In this document: positions 54,688 through 62,305 of the stretch, in pieces
How positions within the stretch are numbered: position 1 is the stretch's first letter
Layout of the letters: every line of letters begins with the position of its first letter
Assembly: GCF_000298315.2 (NCBI RefSeq)
Contig: NZ_AEYE02000008.1
Span: 62,001-126,000, forward strand
Length of the DNA: 64,000 nt
Source: Rhizobium grahamii CCGE 502
GTDB lineage: Bacteria > Pseudomonadota > Alphaproteobacteria > Rhizobiales > Rhizobiaceae
Direction of reading: 5' to 3'
The notes under the pieces: generated by a model
The model's database searches: none
The model's input: the letters and a program-made list of their open reading frames with translations, nothing else
Told to the model about the DNA's origin: nothing
Position numbers and translations under genes: made by a program

Positions 54688-56055
54688 ATGTCCGATACTT
54701 ACGCACGCTCAAACCTCGCTGCCATCGACGCGGCGCATCACCTCCATCCTTTCTCGGACATGCGGAAGTTGAATGCGGACGGCACGCGCCTCATTCAACG
54801 CGGCGAGGGAGTCTACATCTGGGATAGCCAAGGCAAGCGCTATCTGGACGGATTTGCCGGATTGTGGTGCGTCAACGTCGGCTATGGCCGCAAGGAAATC
54901 ACCGACGCCGTCGCACGGCAGATGAACGAGCTGCCCTACTACAACACGTTCTTCGGCACGACGACGACGCCAACGACGCTGCTTGCCGAAAAGGTCACAT
55001 CCCATGCCGGGCCGCATTTCAATCACGTGTTTTTCACCGGTTCGGGTTCCGAGGCAAACGACACATGGTTCCGGATGGCGCGCGTCTATTGGAGCGCGGT
55101 CGGCAAACCCTCGAAGAAGGCCGTCATTGCCCGTAAGAACGGCTATCACGGTTCGACCGTGGCGGGTGCTAGCCTCGGTGGCATGAAATACATGCACGAA
55201 CAGGGCGACCTGCCGATACCGGGCATCGTCCACATCGGACAGCCTTATTGGTACGGCGAGGGCGGTGAGCTCTCACCGGCTGAGTTCGGCCTCACGGTGG
55301 CCCGCGAACTGGAGGTGAAGATCGACGAGCTCGGCGAGGAGAATGTCGCGGCTTTCGTGGCGGAGCCAATCCAAGGGGCTGCCGGTGTCATCATCCCGCC
55401 GGCGACCTATTGGCCGGAGATCGCCCGCATTTGCAAGTCACGCAACATCCTCCTTGTCTGCGATGAGGTGATCTGCGGCTTCGGCCGTCTCGGAGAGTGG
55501 TTCGGCCACCAGTATTTCGGCGTCGAGCCTGATTTGGCGCCGATCGCCAAGGGGCTTTCGTCGGGCTACCTTCCGATTGGTGGCGTCCTCGTCGGCGACC
55601 GCATCGCTGAGGTGCTGATCAACGAGGTCGGAGACTTCAACCACGGCTTTAACTATTCCGGCCACCCCGTCTGTGCCGCCGCAGCCCTCGAGAATCTCCG
55701 TATCATCGAGGATGAAAAGCTCGTCGAACGTGTTCGAAGCGACATTGGCCCCTATTTTGGCAAGGTCTGGGGAGCGCTTGGCGAGCACGATCTCGTCGGA
55801 GAGGCCGTCAATGTCGGCCTCATGGGAGCGCTTCAGTTGACGGCTGACAAGGCAAGCCGCACCCGCTTCGAAAGGCCGGATGCGGTTGGCGCGCTGGTCC
55901 GCAATCATGCTCTCGCAAATGGACTTGTCCTGCGCGCCACGGGGGACAGGATGCTTGCTTCGCCGCCACTCGTCATCACCCACGAGGAGGTGGAAGAAAT
56001 GGCGCGCATCGCGAAGATCGCGCTTGATGCCGCATGGCGGGAACTGCGCAGCTGA
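54688..56055 (+). CDS. class III aminotransferase (PLP-dependent)
   Basis: A 455-residue class III (omega-amino acid:pyruvate type) aminotransferase. The PLP lysine is in PIAKGLSSGYLPIGG, and the phosphate-binding TGSGSEANDTWFRMAR and the Asp of LLVCDEVICGFGRLG are visible. The family includes putrescine/spermidine:pyruvate transaminases (SpuC), and the divergent GS-like ligase makes a polyamine role likely. ATG 54688 is preferred over TTG 54679. It ends nine bases from the convergent GT39 gene. Confidence 0.9.
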   Translation: MSDTYARSNLAAIDAAHHLHPFSDMRKLNADGTRLIQRGEGVYIWDSQGKRYLDGFAGLWCVNVGYGRKEITDAVARQMNELPYYNTFFGTTTTPTTLLAEKVTSHAGPHFNHVFFTGSGSEANDTWFRMARVYWSAVGKPSKKAVIARKNGYHGSTVAGASLGGMKYMHEQGDLPIPGIVHIGQPYWYGEGGELSPAEFGLTVARELEVKIDELGEENVAAFVAEPIQGAAGVIIPPATYWPEIARICKSRNILLVCDEVICGFGRLGEWFGHQYFGVEPDLAPIAKGLSSGYLPIGGVLVGDRIAEVLINEVGDFNHGFNYSGHPVCAAAALENLRIIEDEKLVERVRSDIGPYFGKVWGALGEHDLVGEAVNVGLMGALQLTADKASRTRFERPDAVGALVRNHALANGLVLRATGDRMLASPPLVITHEEVEEMARIAKIALDAAWRELRS

Positions 56056-56064
56056 GCGCAGACG

Positions 56065-57561
56065 TCAGTGGGGATAAATCCAGGCGTAACCAAAGAGGCG
56101 TTGGTCCTGTGGTCGCCCGCCGATGTATCCGATGCTCGTGTTCTTCACGGTGACTGTACCGTATTGCGGGCCAAGGTTCTGTTGGATCCACTCAGCCAAC
56201 TCCGGCGGCGGCGTGGTGGTCTCCCGGGAGGGGAGCCAAACAGCGAGGATCGGCCTGTCAGCTGTCCACTCGTAGTCAACAAGCAGATTGCCAAAGAACG
56301 TGCATAGTGTCGGAACATCGGGCAGCTGCAGATGCAGGTTTCCTGAAGCGAGCCACCCATCGGTCACCACCAGCCCCGGGCGCTTGCCTTCCTCCGCGAC
56401 GATCTTGCCGACAAACTCTTCGTAAGGCGCGTTGTAGGCCTCAGGTCGACCGAACAGCGTCGGTGCATGCGCTCGGACTAAAACCAGCGAGGGAACGACG
56501 ATCATCACCGCTAGTGGCACGATAAAGAAGCGCTTTGCGAAATCCTCCGCCCGGATACCGCGTGCCTGCATCTTGAGGCAAAAGGCGATCGGCATCAGGA
56601 AGAGAAGGGGCAACACCCACCGGTCGCGCATGGATGTTATGCCGATGGCAAAAACCAGCAGTAGAACCTGCAGGCCAATCACCAGGAATATCGTGTCGAA
56701 AAAGTGAGCCCAAACGGTGGTCGGTCGCAGACTGCGGAGAAACTTTTTGCCGAAGATGATCGCATAAACCGCGACGAGCGGCGCCAAGATCACCAGCACC
56801 TGGCCGAAGAACTCGGTCGGTCCCTTGATCAGCTTCGCGAACGCACCAGTCGGCGCCTCTTGCGCCATGGTATGGAGTGTACGAGTTGCGGCCAGGCTGA
56901 GATTGTCTATCAGCCAAAGGCCGTGCGGCAGGAAGATGAGGACCGCAATCGCCAGCGATAACAGGAAGCGCCAGTCGAGTAGTCGCTTCAGTCCGACCGG
57001 GTGCAGAAACACTGCAACCAGTGCTGCAAGCACGACGAGAGTGAAGTTGTACTTCGTCAGCATGCCGAGGCCGAGCGTGACGCCGATCATCACGTAGGAG
57101 AGCAGCGACGGTGCCTTCAGCGTCTTGATGATGCTGTAAAGCAGCAGGTTGATCATCAGCATCTGGGCGACCGTGTGGGTCAGGTCCCTTTGCGCTTGCC
57201 AGAAAACCTGCGGAATCGCGAACAGCGAAAGCGTCGCGATGGCGGCAAACAACCGATCGTCGAGTACGAGCTTTGCGAGCTTGTAGTAGCTCAGGAAAAG
57301 AAAAAACAGGATCAGGTTCTTGGCTGCGGCTATCGTTACGACCGACAGTCCGAACGCCGACACGACGATGGCCTGGAACCAGTTGTAGAGCGGCGGTTGG
57401 GTGTCGTATCCGGCCACGAGCCATTGCGAGAAGAACGCCTGCTGGGATTCATCCACGCGCAGCCCGTTCGGCACCAGCAGGCGAACGATAAAACTGATAA
57501 CGAAATAGGCCGCCAGCAGTAGGACAACGGTGTCCGGCTTGCGAGCCAGCAGATTACGCAT
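56065..57561 (-). CDS. GT39-type (ArnT-like) membrane glycosyltransferase
   Basis: A 498-residue GT-C transferase with about ten to twelve hydrophobic helices. The DE motif of the first periplasmic loop is visible (RVDESQQAFFSQWLVAGYDTQPPLYNW). Such enzymes move a sugar from a polyprenyl phosphate to a periplasmic acceptor such as lipid A or core. The start ATG 57561 overlaps the GT2 stop by eight bases; an ATG twelve bases upstream is also possible. The gene pairs with the GT2 as in ArnC/ArnT and RgtE/RgtA-D systems; the acceptor is not known. Confidence 0.85.
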   Translation of the reverse strand: MRNLLARKPDTVVLLLAAYFVISFIVRLLVPNGLRVDESQQAFFSQWLVAGYDTQPPLYNWFQAIVVSAFGLSVVTIAAAKNLILFFLFLSYYKLAKLVLDDRLFAAIATLSLFAIPQVFWQAQRDLTHTVAQMLMINLLLYSIIKTLKAPSLLSYVMIGVTLGLGMLTKYNFTLVVLAALVAVFLHPVGLKRLLDWRFLLSLAIAVLIFLPHGLWLIDNLSLAATRTLHTMAQEAPTGAFAKLIKGPTEFFGQVLVILAPLVAVYAIIFGKKFLRSLRPTTVWAHFFDTIFLVIGLQVLLLVFAIGITSMRDRWVLPLLFLMPIAFCLKMQARGIRAEDFAKRFFIVPLAVMIVVPSLVLVRAHAPTLFGRPEAYNAPYEEFVGKIVAEEGKRPGLVVTDGWLASGNLHLQLPDVPTLCTFFGNLLVDYEWTADRPILAVWLPSRETTTPPPELAEWIQQNLGPQYGTVTVKNTSIGYIGGRPQDQRLFGYAWIYPH

Positions 57562-58570
57562 TCTCACTTCCATCGAAGACCTGACGGACGATGTAGTTCG
57601 GCGACGTGTCGTCGCGATAGTAGGTACGGGCGATCATTTCGGCGAGGATGCCGGTCGTGATCAGCTGGACTGAGGAAAGCATGAAGACAATGCCGACCAT
57701 CAGCAGCGGACGCGTGCCGATGTCGTCACCCATGACGAACTTGTCGAAGAGCAGGTAAAGCATGACAAGGACCGAGATTGCACCGAGGCCAAGACCGAGC
57801 GAGCCGAAGAAATGGCCCGGCCGCGCCTTGTATCGCATGAAGAACATGACCGACAGCAGGTCGAGGATCACGCGGAAGGTGCGCGAGATGCCGTACTTGG
57901 ATTGGCCGTGCTGACGTGCGTGATGCGTTACGACCATCTCGCCGATGCGCGAGCTCGGTACGACACCGGCAACCCAGGCCGGGATGAAGCGGTGCATTTC
58001 GCCCATCAGCTTCACCTGCTTGATGACCGAGGCACGATAGATCTTCAAGCTGCAGCCGTAGTCGTGAAGCTTCACGCCGGTGATGCGGCCGATGAGATAG
58101 TTGGCGCACCATGATGGGATCTTGCGCAGCAGAAGACCGTCCTGGCGGTTCTTGCGCCAGCCGACAAGAAGATCGAGCTGGCGGCGTTCGAGTTCGGCGA
58201 CCATCGATGGAATGTCTTTGGGGTCATTCTGCAGGTCGCCGTCCATCGTGGCGATCAGCCGCCCGGTCGCGGCGTCGATGCCGGCCTGCATTGCGGCGGT
58301 CTGGCCAAAATTGCGCTGCAGTTCGACAATTCTCAGGGTAAGCCCCTCGCGGCCGATGTGCTTGCGTGAGTTGGCGAGCGTTGCATCCGTGCTGCCGTCG
58401 TCGATCAGGATCAGCTCCCAGCGATCAGCATAAGTTGCCATGGCCAGGCAAATGCGATCGATCAGCGGGCCGACACTCTCTTCCTCGTTGAAGACGGGCA
58501 CCACCAGCGACAATTCGACCGGCCGCATCGTTTCCACGAGGCCTTGACGCGAGTCTACCGTTGTCTGCAC
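57554..58570 (-). CDS. GT2 polyprenyl-phosphate sugar transferase (ArnC/RgtE-like)
   Basis: A 338-residue family 2 glycosyltransferase. The catalytic domain contains LVVPVFNEEESVGPLIDRI, LIDDGSTD, the metal-binding DGDLQNDPKDIP and QMHRFIPAW-like segments. Two C-terminal membrane helices (about 245-310) anchor it. The layout is that of enzymes making undecaprenyl/dodecaprenyl-phosphate sugars, the donor for GT39 proteins. The start is taken at GTG 58570 with AGGAG ten bases upstream; ATG at 58528 is the alternative. Confidence 0.88.
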   Translation of the reverse strand: MQTTVDSRQGLVETMRPVELSLVVPVFNEEESVGPLIDRICLAMATYADRWELILIDDGSTDATLANSRKHIGREGLTLRIVELQRNFGQTAAMQAGIDAATGRLIATMDGDLQNDPKDIPSMVAELERRQLDLLVGWRKNRQDGLLLRKIPSWCANYLIGRITGVKLHDYGCSLKIYRASVIKQVKLMGEMHRFIPAWVAGVVPSSRIGEMVVTHHARQHGQSKYGISRTFRVILDLLSVMFFMRYKARPGHFFGSLGLGLGAISVLVMLYLLFDKFVMGDDIGTRPLLMVGIVFMLSSVQLITTGILAEMIARTYYRDDTSPNYIVRQVFDGSENA

Positions 58571-58639
58571 GTTTTATTTCTCCTACAAGGCGCACGGCCG
58601 CAGGCGGGTTTCGCCGCGATAGTCAGGAAAGCCTACTAT

Positions 58640-59602
58640 ATGAAGTTTCCGGTTGTTGCCAGCCGACAATCCTGGTTTATCCGCAATCGAATGACGCTGT
58701 TGACGATAGCAATCGTCGCGGCTTATGCGCTTTTCATCCAGTGGTTCTGGGGCTGGTCGGTCATTCTCAAGCAATGGGCCGAGGTGGGCGTAATCCCGGT
58801 TGTTGGCGCGCTCGTCCTGCTTACCAGCACCTACTTCCTCCGGACCTGGCGCATCCACGATTATTTCCCGCGCGAGACGGCGGGTCGCTTCAAGGTGCTT
58901 TTCCGCATTACGCAGATCCACAACCTCCTGAACATCATGCTGCCGTTTCGAACCGGTGAGACGAGTTTTCCGGTGTTGATGCGCACCGAATTCGGCATCC
59001 CTCTGGCGCGCGGAACGTCCGCGCTCCTCGTCATGCGTCTGCTTGATTTGCATGCTTTGCTGGCCGCCGCAGGCATCGGTTTTGCGATTGCATCGCCGCA
59101 CACGATCATTGCGTGGGCTGTGTGGACGGCGTTCCTTGTGGTCCCCGTAATCGCTTTTGCTCTGAGGCGGCCACTGCTGCGGCTCGCCGGCAAGCTCCTG
59201 CCATCCAAGGCTCAGAAACTCGTGATCGAGATTGAGAGGGGGCTCCCTCTCAACGCAGCGGCCTTTGCGCGCGCCTGGGCCATGACCGTCATCAACTGGC
59301 TCGTCAAGGTTCTGGTGCTTGCCTGGGCACTCAGCTTGATGGGCGTCTTGCCGATGGCCGCGAGCTTCGGAGGGGCGCTCGGCGGCGAGCTTTCATCGGT
59401 GCTCCCAGTGCACGCTCCAGGCGGCGTCGGTACTTATCCCGCTGGGATCACGGCTGGGGCTGTCGCCCTTGGCGCATCCAGCGAGAAGACAGCCCTCGCT
59501 GCCTTGGCACAAGCAAGCATCAACGCACATCTGCTGATCATCGTTTCGGCCCTGACCGGCACGGCGATCTCGCTACCTCTCGGCCGCACCCGAAAGCTCT
59601 GA
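58640..59602 (+). CDS. PF03706-type membrane protein (LPG synthase TM/flippase-like)
   Basis: A 320-residue protein with about eight hydrophobic helices of the LPG_synthase_TM/UPF0104 group. The conserved RTGETSFPVLMR-like and HAPGGVGTYPAGI segments are present. Members often sit beside GT2 transferases and have been proposed to move lipid-linked sugars. The ATG at 58640 is preceded by CAGGAAAG. It is divergent from the GT2 gene and its 3' end overlaps the sigma factor gene by 30 bases. Confidence 0.8.
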   Translation: MKFPVVASRQSWFIRNRMTLLTIAIVAAYALFIQWFWGWSVILKQWAEVGVIPVVGALVLLTSTYFLRTWRIHDYFPRETAGRFKVLFRITQIHNLLNIMLPFRTGETSFPVLMRTEFGIPLARGTSALLVMRLLDLHALLAAAGIGFAIASPHTIIAWAVWTAFLVVPVIAFALRRPLLRLAGKLLPSKAQKLVIEIERGLPLNAAAFARAWAMTVINWLVKVLVLAWALSLMGVLPMAASFGGALGGELSSVLPVHAPGGVGTYPAGITAGAVALGASSEKTALAALAQASINAHLLIIVSALTGTAISLPLGRTRKL

Positions 59603-60814
59603 GATGCGGTTTCTCAGGAAGGCCTGCTCCGGCGCCTGCTGGCACAGGCGCAACGCCGCCTCATAGGCCGCAATTGCGGCCTCCTTCCGGCCGAGCCGCC
59701 GCAGAAAATCGGCGCGGGCAGAGTGCGCGAGATGATAGTTCTCCAGTTCTCCAGCCTGCAGAATCGCGTCGACCAACTGTAGTCCCTTTTCTGGTCCTTC
59801 GACCATCGCCACCGCAACGGCTCTATTGAGCTCGGCAATCGGCGACGAATGGGCGGAGAGCAGCAGATCGTAGTAGCCGACGATGCGTCGCCAATCCGTC
59901 TTTTCCGGCGCTTCGGCCCGGGCGTGCTCCGCGGCAATGGCTGCCTGCAGCGTATAGATACCGACCTCTCCATTCCGCATGGCACCGTCGAGACGTCCAA
60001 GACCTTCACGAACCTTTTCATGATCCCAAAGGCTGCGATCCTGATTGGCGAGCAGAATGAGACCTCCCCCTGGCCTTCGCCTGGCGGCACGGCGCGAATC
60101 CTGCAGGAGAAGCAGGGCAAGCAGCCCCGAGACGTCAGGATGTGGCAGGAGCCCCGCGAGCAACCGCGCAAGGCGGATGGCTTCCGAGGTGAGATCTGCC
60201 CGGACGATCTCATCGCCCGACGACGCGGAATAGCCCTCGTTGAAGACAAGGTAGATGACATGCAACACCCGGTCCAACCGTTCCGGCAACTCGTCCCGCG
60301 CGGGAACCTCATAGGGAATTTTCGCCGACCGGATCTTGTTCTTCGCACGAACGATGCGCTGCGCCACAGTCGGCGCGGGGACGAGAAATGCGTGGGCGAT
60401 CTCCTCGGTCGTAAGCCCGCATATTTCTCTAAGAGCCATCGCCATCTGTGAGTCAGCTGGTATGGCCGGATGGCAGCACGTGAAGATCAAGCGGAGCATG
60501 TCGTCTTCGATCAGTTCCACGTCGCCGATCTCCGTTTCGTCGAAAGACCCGTACAGGCTCTCCTCGATGTCCTTCACCGACATATCAAATCGTGACCGGC
60601 GCCTGATGTGATCGATTGCGCGAAACCGCCCGGCCGAAACCAGCCAGCCGAAAGGGTTCGCCGGCACACCATCGCGCGGCCATGCCCTCGCGGCGGCAGC
60701 AAACGCGTCGTGCAAGGCTTCCTCGGCCCTGTCGAAGTCGCCGAGGAGACGGATGAGGGTCGCAAGCACTCGGCGAGACTGCGTTCTGTAGATATCCTCG
60801 ATCAAACGTTCCAA
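59573..60814 (-). CDS. ECF42-type RNA polymerase sigma factor with TPR-like C-terminus
   Basis: A 413-residue extracytoplasmic-function sigma factor. Sigma2 is at about 8-75 (FDRAEEALHDAFAAAARAWPRDG; NPFGWLVSAGRFRAIDHIRRR) and sigma4 at about 105-160 (LTTEEIAHAFLVPAPTVAQRIVRAKNKIR). The remaining 240 residues are helical and TPR-like (SPIAELNRAVAVAMVEGPEKGL; LGRKEAAIAAYEAALRL). This size and extension match the ECF42 group, whose genes lie beside DGPF/YciI proteins, exactly as here. It is the last gene of a four-gene operon, three bases after YciI-1. Confidence 0.92.
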   Translation of the reverse strand: MERLIEDIYRTQSRRVLATLIRLLGDFDRAEEALHDAFAAAARAWPRDGVPANPFGWLVSAGRFRAIDHIRRRSRFDMSVKDIEESLYGSFDETEIGDVELIEDDMLRLIFTCCHPAIPADSQMAMALREICGLTTEEIAHAFLVPAPTVAQRIVRAKNKIRSAKIPYEVPARDELPERLDRVLHVIYLVFNEGYSASSGDEIVRADLTSEAIRLARLLAGLLPHPDVSGLLALLLLQDSRRAARRRPGGGLILLANQDRSLWDHEKVREGLGRLDGAMRNGEVGIYTLQAAIAAEHARAEAPEKTDWRRIVGYYDLLLSAHSSPIAELNRAVAVAMVEGPEKGLQLVDAILQAGELENYHLAHSARADFLRRLGRKEAAIAAYEAALRLCQQAPEQAFLRNRISELSGAAER

Positions 60815-60817
60815 GGT

Positions 60818-61177
60818 TTACTCCGGTAGTGGCAAAATCCGCACGGGGCGGACTTCCACAGTTCCAATTCGGGCGCAAGGAATTTCAGCGGCAATGGCTA
60901 TTGCCTCACTCATATCAGAGGCATTGATGATATAGAGGCCGGCCAGATGCTCTTTGGTTTCGACATACGGGCCGTCCGTCATGCTGATCTCATTGTTGCG
61001 CACCCGAAGGACAACGGCCTTGTCGGGCGTTTCGAGGGCGTCGGCGTGGATTAGCGTGCCGCGATCGCGAAGATCGTCGTCGAAGCCGAAGTGAGCACGA
61101 ACGACTGCCTCGGTTTCCGCCGCAGTCTGGCGACCGTCAACATCGGCCGAGTTGTAGATCAAGCAAACAAAGCGCAT
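60818..61177 (-). CDS. YciI/DGPF-family protein 1 (DGPY variant)
   Basis: A 119-residue YCII-domain protein starting MRFVCLIYNS. The signature is changed to TDGPY, followed by VETKEHLAGLYIINA and a conserved IGTVEVRPV end. Function unknown; ECF42 partners are thought to act with the sigma factor. Four bases separate it from protein 2 and three from the sigma gene. Confidence 0.88.
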   Translation of the reverse strand: MRFVCLIYNSADVDGRQTAAETEAVVRAHFGFDDDLRDRGTLIHADALETPDKAVVLRVRNNEISMTDGPYVETKEHLAGLYIINASDMSEAIAIAAEIPCARIGTVEVRPVRILPLPE

Positions 61178-61181
61178 TGCA

Positions 61182-61541
61182 TCATCTCCCGTCCTTGATG
61201 GAATAGCCGGGACGAATCTCGACCGAGGCGTACCTCAGTATCGGAAGCGTGGAGACAATCGTCTTGGCTTCTTCCATATCGGCGGCTTCGATCAGTACAA
61301 ACCCACCGAGGTGTTCCTTGATTTCGGCGAAGGGGCCGTCGGTTGCCGTGGTGACGCCTTGCTTGATACGGAGCGTGACGGCTGTTTCGGGCGCGCGCAG
61401 CGCAAGTGCGGCCTGGAAAACCCCGCGCTCCTCCCAATGATTGTCGCTCGCGATGCATTCCTGCGTGAGCGCATCCCACTCTTCCTGCGGGACGAGTTTG
61501 CTCTTCTCCGTGTCGAACCAGATCTGGCAGAGATAATTCAT
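61182..61541 (-). CDS. YciI/DGPF-family protein 2
   Basis: A 119-residue YCII-domain protein: MNYLCQIWF start, DGPFAEIKEHLGGFVLIEA core and ASVEIRPGY end. ATG 61541 is chosen because it matches the start of its two paralogues; the frame is open further upstream. It is the middle of three tandem copies. Confidence 0.88.
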   Translation of the reverse strand: MNYLCQIWFDTEKSKLVPQEEWDALTQECIASDNHWEERGVFQAALALRAPETAVTLRIKQGVTTATDGPFAEIKEHLGGFVLIEAADMEEAKTIVSTLPILRYASVEIRPGYSIKDGR

Positions 61542-61551
61542 GACGTCTCCC

Positions 61552-61911
61552 TCAATTGTGAACTGGAATATCGTAGATCGGCCTGACTTCGATCGATCCA
61601 AGTTTCGCGAGTGGAATGCCGGCCGCAACGCGAATGGCATCGTTCAAATCCTTCGCTTCAATGAGAATGAAGCCGCCGAGTTGTTCCTTTGTCTCCGCAA
61701 AGGGCCCGTCCGTCACCGACATCTCGCCGTTGCGAACACGAACAGTCATGGCGCTCCTTGGCGATTGCAGCGCATGGGCGGTAAGCATGTGTCCACTGGC
61801 AACCAGGTCGTCGTCGTAGGCAAGCGACGCCCTGTCGAGGTTCCTTTTCTCGTCATCGGTCATGGCCTCAAGCGTCGCAGGCTCGAACCAGACCTGGCAG
61901 AGATATTTCAT
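61552..61911 (-). CDS. YciI/DGPF-family protein 3
   Basis: A 119-residue YCII-domain protein: MKYLCQVWFEPATLE start, DGPFAETKEQLGGFILIEA core and GSIEVRPIYDI end. It is the first gene of the operon. ATG 61911 matches the paralogues; an upstream ATG at 61941 would add ten residues. The nearest candidate ECF promoter ends 33 bases upstream. Confidence 0.88.
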   Translation of the reverse strand: MKYLCQVWFEPATLEAMTDDEKRNLDRASLAYDDDLVASGHMLTAHALQSPRSAMTVRVRNGEMSVTDGPFAETKEQLGGFILIEAKDLNDAIRVAAGIPLAKLGSIEVRPIYDIPVHN

Positions 61912-61943
61912 CGTTGGCTCTCCGTTGGCCGTGTCAATCATTG

Positions 61944-61970
61944 GACGGACAGCCTAGGGCGATTTCGACA
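61944..61970 (-). promoter_or_regulatory. candidate ECF42 promoter, proximal copy
   Basis: On the minus strand TGTCGA (61965-61970), 17 bases, then CGTC (61944-61947). This fits the ECF42 target form recalled from the literature, TGTCGA at -35 and CG(A/T)C at -10. The -10 lies 33 bases before the first YciI start, giving a leader of about 25 bases. It implies that the sigma factor drives its own operon. Confidence 0.6.
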
Positions 61971-62002
61971 ACAAGCGGAAAAATCTTTTTGGGGGAGGTT
62001 GC

Positions 62003-62029
62003 GTCGAAACGAGCCGGCCAGCTTCGACA
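62003..62029 (-). promoter_or_regulatory. candidate ECF42 promoter, distal copy
   Basis: A second TGTCGA (62024-62029), 17-base spacer and CGAC (62003-62006) on the same strand, 59 bases upstream of the first copy. It has the same spacing and the alternative A in the -10. Confidence 0.5.
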
Positions 62030-62059
62030 AAGTGTCGTCAACAACATGGAGTGACGACG

Positions 62060-62278
62060 ATGAATCTTTTCGAGATTGCACTGGCGAACTACATCACGGC
62101 GACTCGCCAACAGGACAAGCGTCAACGCCTCGGTGCGACGACGTCAACGAAGCGAGGCATCATCACCCGGCTTGCCGCGGTTGCTGTCGTTCTTTCAGTC
62201 GCTATCCTGGCGCTGGATACCGCCGGTGAGCGTTACGAGCAGCAACTCGCCATCGCGGTTGCCGCCACGCGCCAGTAA
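62060..62278 (+). CDS. small 72-residue protein with one membrane helix
   Basis: A 72-residue protein starting MNLFEIALANYITATRQQDKRQRL, with a basic middle and one hydrophobic segment (LAAVAVVLSVAILAL, about 41-55), then a short polar tail. GGAG nine bases before the ATG supports the start. Not recognised. It is divergent from the sigma/YciI operon, so it might share regulation, though no motif faces it. Confidence 0.55.
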   Translation: MNLFEIALANYITATRQQDKRQRLGATTSTKRGIITRLAAVAVVLSVAILALDTAGERYEQQLAIAVAATRQ

Positions 62279-62279
62279 G

Positions 62280-62305
62280 GAAACGGCCTATTGGAAGGCC
62301 GTTTC
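62280..62305. terminator. hairpin shared by the small gene and amn
   Basis: A ten-base inverted repeat GAAACGGCCT/AGGCCGTTTC (62280-62289, 62296-62305). It follows the small gene's stop and overlaps the last codons of amn. No T run on either strand, so its role is uncertain. Confidence 0.4.
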
